A DNA stretch of 64,000 bases, from assembly GCA_014529385.2 (NCBI GenBank), contig CM043958.1, positions 153,103,293-153,167,292 of the forward strand. Reading direction: 5' to 3'. This document shows, piece after piece, positions 35,440 to 47,147 of the stretch; position 1 is the stretch's first letter; each line of letters opens with the position of its first letter. The translations under genes were made by a program, and so were the position numbers. The notes below the pieces were generated by a model. That model did not search any database, was not told where the DNA came from, and saw only the letters and a list, made by a program, of their open reading frames with translations. The stretch comes from Adiantum capillus-veneris (lineage: Eukaryota > Streptophyta > Polypodiopsida > Polypodiales > Pteridaceae).

Positions 35440-37137
35440 ATGAGTGGAGGAGAAACCACTGAGGAGGGGCATAATACCAAGTAATCTGACCACCTGTCAG
35501 TGTGAAGAAGAGTGGGGATCGAGCCCAACGCCGAAGGAAGGCAAATCAGCGAGCCTCGGCTGCTCGAGATGTACCTGAGGAAGCATCCCACTGCCAAATC
35601 AAGGTGTGAATGATGTCCAGCCAAATGGCAGTGAGGATATCTTGAAGGAGCTGTGGAGCCGCACTTAGAATGTGAAGACAACGAGCTCTCCAAACATTCC
35701 ATAGTGTAATACTAGTGATGACTGAAAAAACTTCGTCACGTGTCTGAGAATCCCCCTGCCAAGCAATCTGTGGTATCATAGCCAAAGTCCCTCGCCGATA
35801 ACCAGTCGAGGTAAGCATGAAGGCTGGATTTGTGGCTGATAACCAGTCGAGGTAAGCATGAAGGCTGGATCTGTGGCCGATAACCAGTCGAGGTAAGCAT
35901 GAAGGCTGGATCTGTGGCCCTCGTAGAAAAGATGCGGGCCGGGTATCGGCATCAACCATGAGACAGATCCCCAAGTGAGAAATCCATGCTGAACACCTGT
36001 TCTGCTGAGTAGAAAGCAAACAGCAAGCCACACTACATGGGAAGCTGAGCATGACCAAAGACAGTGTGCAGGTGACTCAAGTAGTCACAAAGGACAGCGA
36101 GTACATAACGGATCATGACCCATAGTAGCTAGCCAAGTCCCAACTGGAAGTCCCGCATGTGCAATCATCCACATGAAAAAAGAAATACGACGAGCCGCAT
36201 GTAAATCCCAGATGGAGGACCAAAACTGCTGCAGATAGGCATGGGAGAGGCCTGAATGTAACTAGAAACGCATACGAGTGGGCTACTCTGGTTGCTGTCT
36301 CATCAATGCTAACCTTCCAATCCTGATAGTGTACTCAAAGAATGATACAGGTGCACCGGTGGGGTAAGAGTGAGGCCAATGCCACTCTCCTGGGTCCCAA
36401 TAAAGCTGAGATAGGGCACGACCCTCCCACACCCAAAGCCTCCAAAGTGCAGCATCAGCGGAAGCAAAACGGGGGTCAACACAACGACGCTTCCCGCGTG
36501 AGCCAACTACTCGTATGGCCTCCCATCGAGCGCCGGGGGAGATAAGTTGTGGAGAGGTGGCATTATATGTCAATCTAGCATGAATCCGTTGAGAGTAGTC
36601 AGTATCAACTGTGAACAGCATGGTGTCTAAACGAACTAATAAGAGAGTGCTCTGATCAAAGAGGCCTTCCCAGCCACAATGGGGGGGCATCTGAACCGTG
36701 CCTCGCATGACTGCATCCCACTGTGAAGGAACGGCAGAATCAATCTCAAGCAGTCTGTCTGTCACCCCGCGACCAATGTCATAATGTTCTGCCACAAAAT
36801 CTGCATCCAGCATACGTGTCTCATGAAACAACTGCATAGAGGCAGCAAGACCAGTGTCCCAAGCAGCCCAATCAATGTGAGTCCTCTCTCCAAGCTGACG
36901 AGGTGGATTAACCAAAGAATCAAGAACTGTAGCATTCCAAATGAGAGGCTGGCGCTCAATCTCCTCACGACATGAGGGAGGTGGGCGTATGATAGCCCGT
37001 CGCATGGAAACCCAAATCTGAAGGAGCGATCGGAGGAAGGGTGAGAGGGTGGAGGTGGACAAGGGGGCATCCGTAAAGAGAAAACGATACCCAGAATGCC
37101 AAGTATGACCGTCTCTAGTGCCGAGTCGTAGAGTCAC
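35440..37137 (-). pseudogene. LINE-C ORF2 C-terminal region with zf-RVT
   Basis: The frame 37137-36283 (284 codons) is open and has the Trp-rich connecting region of plant L1 ORF2. Further left, SPAHCLWSCSASHVVW near 36040 is the zf-RVT signature. The 41-base tandem triplication at 35797-35919 lies inside the C-terminal part and shifts the frame, since 41 is not a multiple of three. The last part, [18 protein letters not shown], ends near 35440. Confidence 0.75.
35797..35919. repeat. 41-base tandem repeat, three copies, in LINE-C
   Basis: The word GATAACCAGTCGAGG recurs at 35797, 35838 and 35879. The three units differ at only a few bases, so the expansion is recent relative to LINE-C decay. 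Confidence 0.95.
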
Positions 37138-37152
37138 TCTGCAAAGAGCGGC

Positions 37153-38545
37153 CTAAAGAAGCATCTTCCAAGGTTCTTGGCCGGGAAAAAGACCCCGAAC
37201 AATAAGCATGGTAAGAAGTGCACGGCTCTGTAACTCTGGATCAATAATGCCAAGGCCTCCCTCTGACCTAGGACGAATGATCGTGGACCAGCGAACTCGA
37301 GCACGAGTATTAGTAGTCCCATCTGTGCCACTCCATAAAAAGTTCCTCACTAGTCGGCGGAGCTGAGCTATCACACCGGAATGTAACATCCAACAAGAGG
37401 CCGTATACCATACTATAGCGAGAATGACCTGGTTGGCGACCAATGCATGGCCAGTCAACGACAGACGACGTGAAGACCAATGGCATAGCTTCCTGCGAAT
37501 AGACTGTAGTACGGGTGCAAACTGCTGCTGTGAGGAAACATCAAATCCAACCTGAAAGCCCAGACATCTGCATGTCTGACCCGGGTGCAGCCATGTGAAA
37601 CCATCAGCTACCCCCCAAGTAGGTATGTTATCACTGCCAACCAGTAACCCATAGGATTTATGCCAGTTAATGCGTGCACCACTGGCAATGCAAAAAGCCT
37701 GTAGGGCCTCCTCCACGGCGTCAAGAGCAGGTAGCAAATAGCGCAACATGAGCATAGTGTCATCAGCAAACTCCTGATCGATAAGGTCTGGAGCTGTAGG
37801 TACTGGCATGGTCAAGCCATGAAATGCATGACTTTGAGCACGAAGAAAGTCGGACATAGTCTCTCCCACAAACAGATACAGATATGCTGCTAAAGGACAT
37901 CCTTGACGGACAGATCGAGAAAGCTCAAAACTGCAACTGACACGGCCACAAATAGTAATAGCACTGCTGGCACTTCTGAAGAGAGCGGAAATGCTTGAGA
38001 TCCATCTCGAAGGGAAACCCATCCTGGCTAAAGATCCTTCGAGAAAGTCCCACTCAACACGATCGTATGCTTTCTCGAAGTCAAGGATGAAAAAAGCGAG
38101 AGTTCAGAAGATGATCTGGCCCACTCTACTACCTCATAAAAAGTGAAGATATTATCCAGGATGCATCAATCCATGACAAAGCCTGTCTGAGAAGTATGAA
38201 TAATATCTGGTAAGAACGGCCGCAAGCAATGGTAACGCTAATATCTTATAGACCGAAGGGAGTAGGGTAATAGGTCTCCATTGTCGGAGCTGAGTGGTGT
38301 CACCCCCCTTCAGAATAAGAGATATGAGACCTGAACAAAGATCCGGATGCATATATCCTGATGCAAAGATGTCCTGACAACCGCAAAGCAGTGGTATATG
38401 CAATACATCCCAATATGTCAAAAAGAAAGCTCTAGTGAGGCCATCCTCTCCTGGACAAGAGGATGGATCAAGACTCTCTATAGCAGCATGGAGCTCTGCA
38501 AGTGTGAAGGGTGCCAACAAGATCTCTGCCATAGTGTCTGTACAA
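37153..38545 (-). pseudogene. LINE-C reverse transcriptase
   Basis: 38532-38152 encodes DPSSCPGEDGLTRAFFLTYW, ISLILKGGDTTQLRQWRPIT and LLPSVYKILA, then stops. A degraded link (38151-38023) leads to an open 289-codon frame with SVRQGCPLAAYLYLFVGETM, QEFADDTMLMLRYLL (catalytic FADD), SGARINWHKS, CRCLGFQVG and the late SEGGLGI block. It would copy LINE RNA at the nicked target. Confidence 0.85.
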
Positions 38546-38550
38546 CGGTG

Positions 38551-39815
38551 TCAAGTGTGCTGCCAGATTTGCTCACGGGCAAGTAAAACCTCAGTAGTGC
38601 ATACATCAGCAGCAGTGAACACTGTCTCAAAATAATCTGCAGACATATCAAGAATAACATCAGGATGCATATGTAGTGTCCCCTGAGCATCGCACAAAGT
38701 CCGAAGGGTGGTGCCAGGAGGGCGTTGTTTATGCGCAGCGAAGAAGTCTTTATTCATTCGATCAGCTTTAGCTATCCAATGAGATACTGAAGCATGATGA
38801 GTGAACTCAGACCTAGCCTCCTGTACGCGACGAATCTCTTCTGTGAGCTCTGTCTGTCTAGCAGCGAGATAAGCATCCTGAGGCCACTCCTCAAGCAAGC
38901 GCTGAGTGGAACCAAGAGAGATGTGAAGATCAGACTCGCGTACTCTCAACTGACGATGAATAATAGCAGTCTGGTCACGGCAGTAAATACTAGACTGAGT
39001 AATGCAATGAGCAAGAAACTCTCCAAGGGGTCCACAAGAAGCATCCGTGGACCATAAGTCACGAATCTGCTGCTGCAATACTTGAGTGGTGAGAACACTG
39101 TCAGGGATGCGGCAGCCTCGTCTCTGTGCAGAGGATCTAGTGAAGGAGATAAACAATGAGGTGGGTAAATGATTTGAGAGGCTGGTCCCTCTCCATATAG
39201 TAGTAAATCTACCTAGAGCTGCTGCCCGAGGGCCAATGTAAAAACGATCAAGTCGCTCTAATAATCTCCCCTGCTTTCTCTGAAACCCCCAAGAGTGATG
39301 AAGTGTAGCAGGGTGGTGACCAAAAGAGGGTATGTGCCAGGTGTCAACACCTTGAATAGCTAGAAGAAATCGATCCCAAGCTGGCTGCTCATCGGGAGAA
39401 ATGGATGATAGAATTGGAGGTGTGATGGCTCGCCAATCAGAGTCACTCTCAACGTTGTTGAAGTCACCTCCAACAACCCAAGAGTCTACAGCAGGTAGAA
39501 CAGCAACCAAGGAGGACCAAAAAGTAGCCCTTTCCCGAGGGGTAGTGGGTGCATAGACTGACATAAAACCAATGATAGATTCCCGAATCCGAATAGAAAC
39601 ATAAACTGCTCTGCCAGCGACAAGTGTGCCATGCTACTGAACTGAGGCCAAGTAACGTGGCCCCACTGAGATGCATACACCGCAACTCTGTCCATGAAGG
39701 CTCAGAGCAGGCTCCCAAAAAGTGCGGGCGCCCGAGGGCATGAGATTGCCAACAGGAGTGGCAATCTTATGCTCCTGTACTAGTAGTATATCCACAGTGC
39801 CCACTACATGAGTGT
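38551..39815 (-). pseudogene. LINE-C endonuclease domain and linker
   Basis: The first readable residues at the (CT)n edge are VVGTVDILLVQEHKI, the early EEP motif. A stop and frame change follow near 39635. The main frame (39564-38551, 337 codons) has MSVYAPTTPRERATFWSSL, DSWVVGGDFNNVESDSDWR (catalytic GDFN) and LERLDRFYIG (the RLDR motif). The linker towards RT contains SHWIAKADRMNKDFFAAHK, as in plant L1s. Like LINE-A, the domain lacks its N-terminus. Confidence 0.85.
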
Positions 39816-39816
39816 G

Positions 39817-39817
<1 letters not shown>

Positions 39818-39881
<64 letters not shown>
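39818..39881. repeat. (CT)n microsatellite between LINE-C and an LTR fragment
   Basis: About 64 bases; marks the 5' truncation of LINE-C and the left edge of the LTR piece. Confidence 0.95.
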
Positions 39882-39885
<4 letters not shown>

Positions 39886-40110
39886 TGGGTTTGGACTCTC
39901 TCATGAGTTTGAAGGCTTTTCTTGTAAACTGCTTTTGGGCCTAGGGCCTTTAAAATATGATGCCATGAGCTCATTCTCGGGCATGCTTCTTGGAGGCTCT
40001 ACACCGGCTTGTACTATGTTGATGCAATATAAAGAAATAACAAAGAGGGGCGCCAAGGTTTGGGGCCAATACTCTCTAGGGTGGAATTCCGCCACTCCGT
40101 GTCGCGTGTC

Positions 40111-40170
<60 letters not shown>

Positions 40171-40239
40171 GTTATTGAAGTGCTAAAAGTCTGTTCAGTC
40201 TGCTCTTTTCTATTGGCACGTGGTGCCTGTCTTTTGACA
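39886..40239 (+). repeat. LTR fragment with internal (CT)n, shared-promoter family
   Basis: The reverse complement of the LTR at 48004-48653: GAGTTTGAAGGCTTTTC, TATAAAGAAATA box at 40028-40039, GGGGCGCCAAGG and GGGTGGAATTCCGCCACTCC. Then a (CT)n array at 40113-40167, where the relatives have only GAAAGAGA-like sequence, and finally the end CACGTGGTGCCTGTCTTTTGACA. The 5' part is missing. It sits inside the integrase of the Gypsy-3 fragment. Confidence 0.75.
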
Positions 40240-42020
40240 ATTGTTATAGGCAAACTCCACCAAGGGCAAAAACTTTCCCCATAGAGTCTTCTGATCTAAA
40301 ATATAAGACTTCAACAAATCCAAAACCATTGAATTGTCTATCTCAAATTGCCCATCTATCTGTGTATGGAACAAGGACGAGAACTACAACCACGTGCCAT
40401 TGTTCTCCCAGATTGCCCTTCAAAACAACTAGTAGACCGCAAATCTCTGTTTGAAACAATGGACTCAGGCATGCCATATATTCGGAAAATCTATAAGAAA
40501 ATTTGCAAAATAATTGGGCTCAATTGTCCTCTTTATCGCAATGAAGTGGGCCTGTTTATCGAATCTGTCGATGCTGTCCCCAAATGCCATCATGCCCACT
40601 ATGAGTCTTGGGAAGATAAAAAATAAAATCCATGGCAATGCTTTCCCACGGATGGGAGGGTATGGGTAAAGGCTGTAGAAGTCCTCGTGCCTTATGCCTG
40701 TCAAACTTGACCTTTTGACATATTAAACAGATGCAACAAACTTGTTCACATCCTTTTTGAGCCTTGGCCAGCAAAAGTAACGCTCAACACCCTTCAAGGT
40801 GGTATCTTGGCTACGATGGCCAAAAAAAGGTAGACAATTGCACTCTGTCAAAACCTTTTCCTTCAAAGGCTTTGAAACACACATCGTTTTCCGCATTAAA
40901 TAGCCGTCTTGTATGGAATAGCTTGCAACTATCTCTCCACTCTGTATCCGGTGAGAGATATGTGCAAAATCAGGATCTGTGGCGTACTATTCTACCATAT
41001 CCTCGAAGCTTCAATGATGTCTCACGGAAATAACCAGAACCAAGGGCTTTTTAGACAACGCATCTGCCACAAAAAAAATTTGTCCCTGAACATGGGCTAT
41101 CATCTAGAAATGAACTGTGAAGAGGTTGTTAGCTCACCTCATCTCCTTTTCTGAAAGCTACCTCTGCGACAAATAGCGTAAACTCTAATAGTCTGTAAAG
41201 ACGGTAAAATCGGCTCCGCGTAGAAAGTGTTGCCACTGTGTAAGAGTATGGATAACTGCCACAAAGCTCTTTCTCATAAATCTGTGCAACCCGTTCACGA
41301 CGTGAACATCCCGCTCTTGTAAGCTACGACATGGCCTTCTTGCATCAAGACTGCTCTCAAACTGCGACCACACGCCTAGTAAGCCCTCAAAGAAACATTC
41401 AACTTGAGCTTGCAAAAAAAACCTTGTCGTTCTTTTCGAGGTCTTTCAATTTTCCATCAAGTACAATCTCTTTGCCCTCCTCATTCTTCAAGATGGCTTT
41501 CCCTGCCTTATAACAAACCACGACATTGTTCTTAGGGAACCAAGGGATTCCTCGGAGGACGTCACACCCTTCCAAAGGCATGATGTAAAAGTCCTCGTGC
41601 CCTAAACCCTTGACAATGCAAACATAGTTTGCTAATGACGGGTGTAATGACAGCATCCCGTCCGGGTTCCACTAGAACAGCCTCGGCCTGTGGCCCCATT
41701 TCCTTGGGCGTAATTCCAAATCGAGCCACCAATTCGGTTGAAGTTGGCCTTGGCTTCTCCATCAAAGAAGTTAAGGGCTTCCGGGTCTTGCACTTTTCCC
41801 AATGCTCTACAAAGTTCGGTATTTTCATTCATCTAATCAGGGTTGGTGATCCCCACAAAATCTAGCACTAGTCATGCTTTCGTCTTCCTTTTCTTCCGCG
41901 CTCGGTTGCTGCTCTGTAGCTCTCTCTGGCTTATCTTCTGATGGTCCTTTGTTTCATCTTCTTATCAAGAGTTCTGTCCACCTCTTTCTGCGAGTACATG
42001 TTTCGCTCTTTTTGCACTCG
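40240..42020 (-). pseudogene. Gypsy-3 fragment: gag end, protease, RNase H, integrase; RT deleted
   Basis: Related to Gypsy-2 at 50-54 kb. From right to left: a gag-protease linker to about 41850; protease-like sequence with LNFFDGEAKANFNRIGGSIW near 41750 and PLEGCDVLRGIPWFPKNN near 41550; then directly RNase H (HTLTQWQHFLRGADFTVFTD near 41200); then integrase zinc finger [17 protein letters not shown] and core [18 protein letters not shown] near 40650. The entire RT domain, about 1 kb in Gypsy-2, is absent between about 41400 and 41350. Many frameshifts; clearly dead. Confidence 0.75.
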
Positions 42021-43190
42021 TCTTTCCTTTCAGCTAACCTTAGTTATTAATTTCTTTTCGATGATTTTCGTTTAATTTTTGAGACCCTCTTTTTGAAGTT
42101 GCAAATGGCCAGACATTGTATGGCCAGTGTGAAACAGTAGTTTCACCCACAGATGGGAAGTTGGTCGACATTGGAATTCGAGTAGTAAAAGGATGTCTAG
42201 GCTCAGTTCAAAGTCATTTAGGTCCCCTTGCCGCACTTAATAAGTTGGTGGATACTAGGAAACTAACTCAATGGAGGCACAATGCCAAGGTGGGGTCACC
42301 CAAATAAAATCACCTAAGAAATGGGCTACATTGCATTTTTAGATATGGTCCCAGTGGTGAAAGATGGTCAGATGACCAATGAGAGTCCAATGGAAGCATC
42401 TCATGAAATTTAGGGAACTGCTATTTTGGGCCATGAAATTTAATCACGTCCAGAATGACCAGGGGAACATTTTATTGTTGTGCTGCAAAGTCAACTGACA
42501 CACCAGTTGAGATATTTTTAAGCCAGAAGTCCAATGCGGGGAAAAGTGCCATGTGCTGGCTTTACAGTGACTTGCCAAGCTTGCATGAAGAGAGAGTTGA
42601 TTTTTTATCATTAAGTAACTACAGAGTGAGTGTGAGTAGTTCGTGCAGGTGATGAAGCTTCAATGGAAAGCTTGCCTTCTCCCTTGCTCTGTGTAGCGCG
42701 ATGATTCCGCTCTCGTGCACCTCTCCCCCCTTTTGAATACAGAAACGTGATGCCCCGCTCGAGGGCTATTCATTTGTATGTACAATTGTGTGGGTTCATG
42801 CGCGATTGCCGAGACAAGAGCCTGTTGCGCAGGTACTGGATTAACTAGTTGCTAATCCCCCGCAAGTACATGTGAATTTGGAGAGATTTCACGCGAGAAA
42901 TCTCGTCCGATTCTGAGGGCAAGTAGCCCTACAAGTACGGGAGCTCGAGGACTTGCTACGGATGCGACCGGCTCGCGAAACGGAGCCCAAAACAGACAAA
43001 AACAGCCTGCTATGTATTTTTGCAGGTTTAAGGTTTCGGCCCTAAACTGTCTTAATACCCCCAGGAGGTCCGAGGACGCGAGTGGATTGTTCTGCATGTG
43101 TTTTGGCACATTTTCAGGGCAGAAAACAGAGAATTTAGCGTGCTGCAGATTCTCGCCAGGTTTTGCAAAGTGTCCGTATGCCTCAAAAAA
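42021..43190. other. Unassigned sequence, mostly unique
   Basis: Between the Gypsy-3 fragment and LTR pieces. Short plus frames at 42116-42307 and 42455-42652 and a minus frame at 43109-42852 show no motif I know. The right part (42880-43190) may be the U3 of the LTR at 43200. No splice-bounded exon is convincing. Confidence 0.35.
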
Positions 43191-43199
43191 GTCACCTAT

Positions 43200-43520
43200 T
43201 GTGTGGGGGTACTGTTTGTGAACCGTCCTAGTTCAGTTATGCTGCCGAAATCGGGCCAGATCGAGTCATTTTCAGCCCAGATTATGCAGGGCAGCTCGTA
43301 GGAGATCACAGGTTTTATTCCCTCTTGAAATATAATAAAGAAATACCGAAAGGGGCGCCAGTCTTTGGGGCCAACAAGTGTCGGCGACTCCTTGGTAGCA
43401 CTCTAGCTTCCAAGCCGTGTATGTTGAAGTGTTAATTCCCGTCACAAGTTTTATTTGCAAGTTTCTTTGTGTCCTAAAGTCTAAAGTAAAGTTTCGGGTG
43501 AAAGCCAAAGTCTACCGCCC
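43200..43520 (+). repeat. LTR-like fragment with the shared promoter core
   Basis: Contains TATAATAAAGAAATACCGAAAGGGGCGCCA (as TATAATAAAG at 43331 followed by GGGGCGCCAGTCTTTGGGGC), the TATA-to-transcription-start core found in other LTRs here. The ends are unclear. Confidence 0.5.
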
Positions 43521-43541
43521 TACGGGCCGGTTTCAGTCAAC

Positions 43542-43714
43542 CTACAATTGACCTTCAAACTTAATCCTGTCGAAGTCGCTTGCGGGAATGGGCCGTGCTC
43601 TTCCCCCAATTCCAAAAAAAAAAGACACGGACTCTCGGTAGACATTTGGTTTCTTCACTCGTGCGTGTAGGTGGAACAGTTTCCTCCTTGTCAGATCCAC
43701 TACCTGAATCCATG
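43542..43714 (-). pseudogene. Gag N-terminal fragment
   Basis: Starts at the ATG at 43714, 50 bases after the primer-binding site: MDSGSGSDKEETVPPTRTSE, then after an A/T-run frame change RARPIPASDFDRIKFEGQL. It stops at 43542, where the plus LTR fragment abuts. Only the beginning of gag remains. Confidence 0.6.
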
Positions 43715-43764
43715 TGTGCTCCAAAAAAAGGGATCGGATCCTTCGTGGAAAAAGAATCGTTTGA

Positions 43765-43776
43765 GCTCTAATACCA
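43765..43776 (-). promoter_or_regulatory. Primer-binding site of LTR element at 43.5-44.5 kb
   Basis: The minus strand reads TGGTATTAGAGC, one mismatch from the initiator tRNA-Met complement, one base from the LTR end at 43778. Confidence 0.8.
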
Positions 43777-43777
43777 C

Positions 43778-44462
43778 TGTAATAGACTTGGACACTCCAA
43801 GCCAAAGATCTACTCCAACACGTGAGAAAATTGCAAACAATTGAAAAAGAATGAATAGAGGGAGAGAGAGAAGAGAAGAGTCGACACGGCATGGCAAAGT
43901 TCTGAGCCAAGATACACTTGCCCCAAAGACCACCGCACCTTCCGTTATTTCTTTATTATTACTTTGCAAGAGTACAATGTTTGAGAGTTCACTCTCTCCC
44001 AGTGCTCCTAAGCTAATCTGTCGAGAAGGGAGGCCTTGGCACACTTATAAAGGCCCCTAGCCTATCCAAAAGCAGTTACGTGAAAAGCATTGGCTCTCAA
44101 AAGCTGCTAGCCCAAAATCTAGCCCCCTCTAGGCCTTCGTTAAAACACAGGCTGGCCCGGTTTTTCATTATTTCTTTATACTGATTCAACTCAGTACAAC
44201 GGTTGCGACACGTCTCCGCACCTTCACATGGAAGCATGCCTGAGAGTGAGCCCTTGCCACACATTCAAAGGCCCATGGCCCTCTCAAAGGAGTATATGAA
44301 AAGCATTTATCTCAAAAGCATCTAGTCTTAAAAAGCATCTGGTAAAATAAAATTGGCAGCACAAATTTAGGGCGTCCGTACACCTGTCACGTTACAGCAT
44401 AAATCACGAGTGTTCGTACACCTGCCACATCAACAGTCAACGTGAATTGCGGGCAGTCCGTT
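43778..44462 (-). repeat. 5' LTR (truncated at its start) of a decayed LTR element
   Basis: Minus orientation. Its end ACAAGTCTATTACA-type (plus strand TGTAATAGACTTGGACACTCC) resembles the element A LTRs. Two TATTTCTTTA boxes lie at about 43946 and 44169, suggesting a hybrid or duplicated LTR. It stops at 44462, where an LTR in the opposite orientation starts. Confidence 0.65.
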
Positions 44463-45129
44463 GTCACAAACTGCTGAAGTGTCAAGCCACTGAAGCCCCG
44501 AGCCAACATGCAAATCCCAACAAAGGGACCTAAACCCTAAGAGAAGAAGTAGAAGCAATAGAAGAAGCAGAAGCAATTTACAAGTCTTGCGGAGTGGCCT
44601 AGTGTTAAAAGTTCCCACCAACTTATGGGACCCTGTCCGATGGGGCCCAAGTCCCTAGGACTCTAAAAACAATAAAATAAAGCAAAACCTTTAAATATGT
44701 TCCATGGGCTCAATCTCTGGTATGTTTTCCACATGGAAGTGCAGAGAGTTGAGCACCGGCGTTGTACTGAGTTCAAGCAATATAAAGAAATACCGAAAGG
44801 GGCGCTAGGGTTTGAGGCCACTGCTCTCTCGGGGTGGAACTCTGCCACTCCTCGTCTCGTGTGTCGTGCACCTCTTTCAATTCAATGTGTGTAATGTGAG
44901 TGGGTCCTGCTTTTTAATCTAGGCCCCATCGGATGAGGTCCCATAAGTTAGGAACTCTTTTTAAAGTTGGGCCACTGCAAGACTTTGCAAGTTGGTAATA
45001 CTACTTTTGCTACTTCTTCTCTTAGGGTTTAGGCCTCTCGACAAGGATCTGCAGGTCGGCTAGGATTAGGTCTAGGAAACCTTAACCCACCGGGTCTTCC
45101 ATGGCTTGACACGTCAACAATTTGTGACA
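44463..45129. repeat. Head-to-head LTR pair (plus LTR 44463-44900, minus LTR 44905-45129)
   Basis: Starts TGTCACAAACTGCTGA and ends TTTGTGACA, so the outer ends are inverted copies of the same LTR terminus. The left piece is a plus LTR including TATAAAGAAATA at 44781-44792 and GGGTGGAACTCTGCCACTCC. The right piece is the start of a minus LTR, with the GGCCCCATCGGATGAGGTCC and CTCTTAGGGTTTAGGCC blocks. A polypurine tract (minus AAGAAGGGGGGA) follows at 45130. Confidence 0.7.
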
Positions 45130-46139
45130 TCCCCCCTTCTTGAAAGAAGAGCGATTACAATTTATTTGCAAAACAACTGAAGTTAGCTCAAAATATTCGA
45201 GGGTCATTTTGAAGGACAATTAGTTTTCTCATTCCATATCAAAGCTCTTGATATTCCAGCGTAGCAAAATTAGCAATCACACCCTGAACGGGTGTCTCGA
45301 TGCACTAAATTACATATCCAGGCAATCTAACCCAATTAGGAACATTCACTAGTTGACACGTCACAATGCAACACAAATGCTTGCATATGCATGCTACAAG
45401 ACACAACAAACAATGCCGTTGAGCCACCCGAGAGTAAATTACTAATCATTGAAACCAGTATTAAAACCACAGTCAAACAATTCTCAAATTGGCACCAAGA
45501 TAGGATTAAAACAAATACCATCCATTTCAAACAATTTCCAAATAGGATCTCTAAACAGCTTATCAAACGAAATTCAGAAACTGCTAAATCAAACTCAAAA
45601 AGCATTCTTGACGTTAGTCGAGCTCAAAAAGACGACTGACTGTCCATTCTGAGACCTACACCAAAATTAGGATCAGGTTCCTTTTAGAAGGTTGTAGTCG
45701 ACCGCGGCATGCTCCATAAGCTCTTGAATGGTCAAGACTAGCTTGGACAGACAGTGTGTCCCTAGTGGTATGGCAATTCCAATGATATAGCAATCACATT
45801 GGGCCTCGAAGGTTATCAGCTCAAGGAGAGACACCCGACGATAGATGTCAAGAAATTGTAATATGCTAGGGTTTCCATGGCAAGCTGCAATTTGTAGGAA
45901 GATCTTAAATGGCATGTAACTGCGGGCCAAAATATTCTTTGAAAGCTTGCCAAGTCCTTGGAGTGTGTGGCTTGGTAGCTAAAGACATCCACCACTGCAT
46001 GGCATTGCCTTTGAGAAAAATCGTGGCTGGAAAGATTTTCGATTCTTCTGAGTAATTCCCCATGGCATAGAGGCTGTCTAACTGTTGCAAAAACTATAAA
46101 GTTTTCCTTGGATTTTTCTCTCCTAACGACAAAAATTTC
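45130..46139 (-). pseudogene. Internal region of a deleted LTR element with gag fragment
   Basis: Begins at the right with gag pieces: LDSLYAMGNYSEESKIFPAT and NAMQWWMSLATKPHTP, then YFGPQ, typical of Gypsy gag (W-W and YF blocks), at 46090-45905. It ends at the left with a polypurine tract at 45130-45150 next to an LTR start. The 3' noncoding part (GCAAAACAACTxAAGTTxGCTCAAAA) resembles the internal region of the small element at 48.7 kb. Protease to integrase are missing. Confidence 0.65.
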
Positions 46140-46736
46140 AACGAAAAAGAACAAACTGAACAAATGGAACTTCAAATAACAACGGAACTGAAAGAGATGC
46201 AGGACACACGAGACACGGAATGGCGGAGTTCAATCCCAAGAGAGCACAAGCCCCAAACCCTCGAGCCCCTTTCAATATTTCTTTATAGGCGGCGACATGT
46301 CTCTGCACCGCCACATTTAAAGGTCCACGGCCCTCTAAAAGCAATATCTAGCAAGCATTCATCTCAAAGCATCTGGTAAAAAACAAATTGGCAACACAAA
46401 TTCAAGGCGTCCGTACACATGTCACGTCAGCAGTCAATGTGAACTGCGGGTCGTCCCTACAGGCCTGCCATGTTATCAGCTGCCTACGCAACTGTCTTTT
46501 GCGTGTGTGTGGGTCCTGCCCTTTAATATGGGCCCCATCGCATGGGGTCCCATAAGTTAGGAATTCTTTTAAAAGTTGGACCACTCGGCAAGACTTTGCA
46601 AGTTGGTAATACTCTTTCCGCTACTTCTCTTAGGGTTTAGGCCCCTCGACCGGGATCTATGAGTTGGCTAGGGTTAGGTCAGGGAAACCCTAACCCATCG
46701 GGTCTTCAATGGCTTGGCACGTCAACAATTTGTGCT
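46140..46736 (-). repeat. LTR of the shared-promoter family
   Basis: From AAAGAACAAACTGAAC to GTCAACAATTTGTG, in the same order as the LTR at 48004-48653, with a TATTTCTTTATA box at 46276-46287. It may be the 5' LTR of the deleted element at 45130-46139, but no primer-binding site remains. Confidence 0.65.
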
Positions 46737-47142
46737 TGCTGCTTTATTTTTAAGGTTTTTGTAAGGCCAGCGAAAGTGAAAGTTGAACTTTGCTCAAGAT
46801 TAGTGCTCCGAACTGTGCTCAAGGGTTCCTTTTACTTACAGAAGGGAGCCTTCCGTTCCTTTAGTGAGAGAGTGCAATGGACACAAACAAAGTGGAGAAC
46901 ACTAGGAAGGAAGGTGCATGAGACTGAGAGATAGAGAGAGAAGACTACGACTGTAGAATGTTGTCAAACCCTCCTCCGAAGGCTGGGGCCACTCTCTATG
47001 GCGAGAGCGATCTACTATTGATTGCACAAATCTCTACAATGCTTTGGACGACGACGAGATGAGGACGACGACGAGACGGGCTGAAATCTGAAAACACTAA
47101 TGGCTGAAATCTGCAAATCTTTATCTGCTAAATTCTTTGCGG
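46737..47142. other. Left part of the target locus of element A
   Basis: Unassigned sequence interrupted by element A and probably continuous with 61092-61606. Both sides share words such as GGCTGAAATCTG and AAAACACTA. No gene motif seen. Confidence 0.5.
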
Positions 47143-47147
47143 GAAGG
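47143..47147. repeat. Target-site duplication (left) of element A
   Basis: GAAGG immediately left of the element A 3' LTR; the same five bases follow the 5' LTR at 61087-61091. Confidence 0.8.

Larger units (their letters stand above)
35286..39815 (-). mobile_element. LINE-C, plant L1-type LINE (decayed)
   Basis: A minus-strand L1 element with endonuclease, RT, connecting region and zf-RVT in order, right to left. It lacks ORF1 and the first residues of the endonuclease, where it meets a (CT)n array at 39818. Its 3' end, ATGATTTTTTCCAG then AAAGAGAGAG, leads into a (GA)n tail. Each coding part is long and mostly open, so decay is moderate. Confidence 0.85.
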
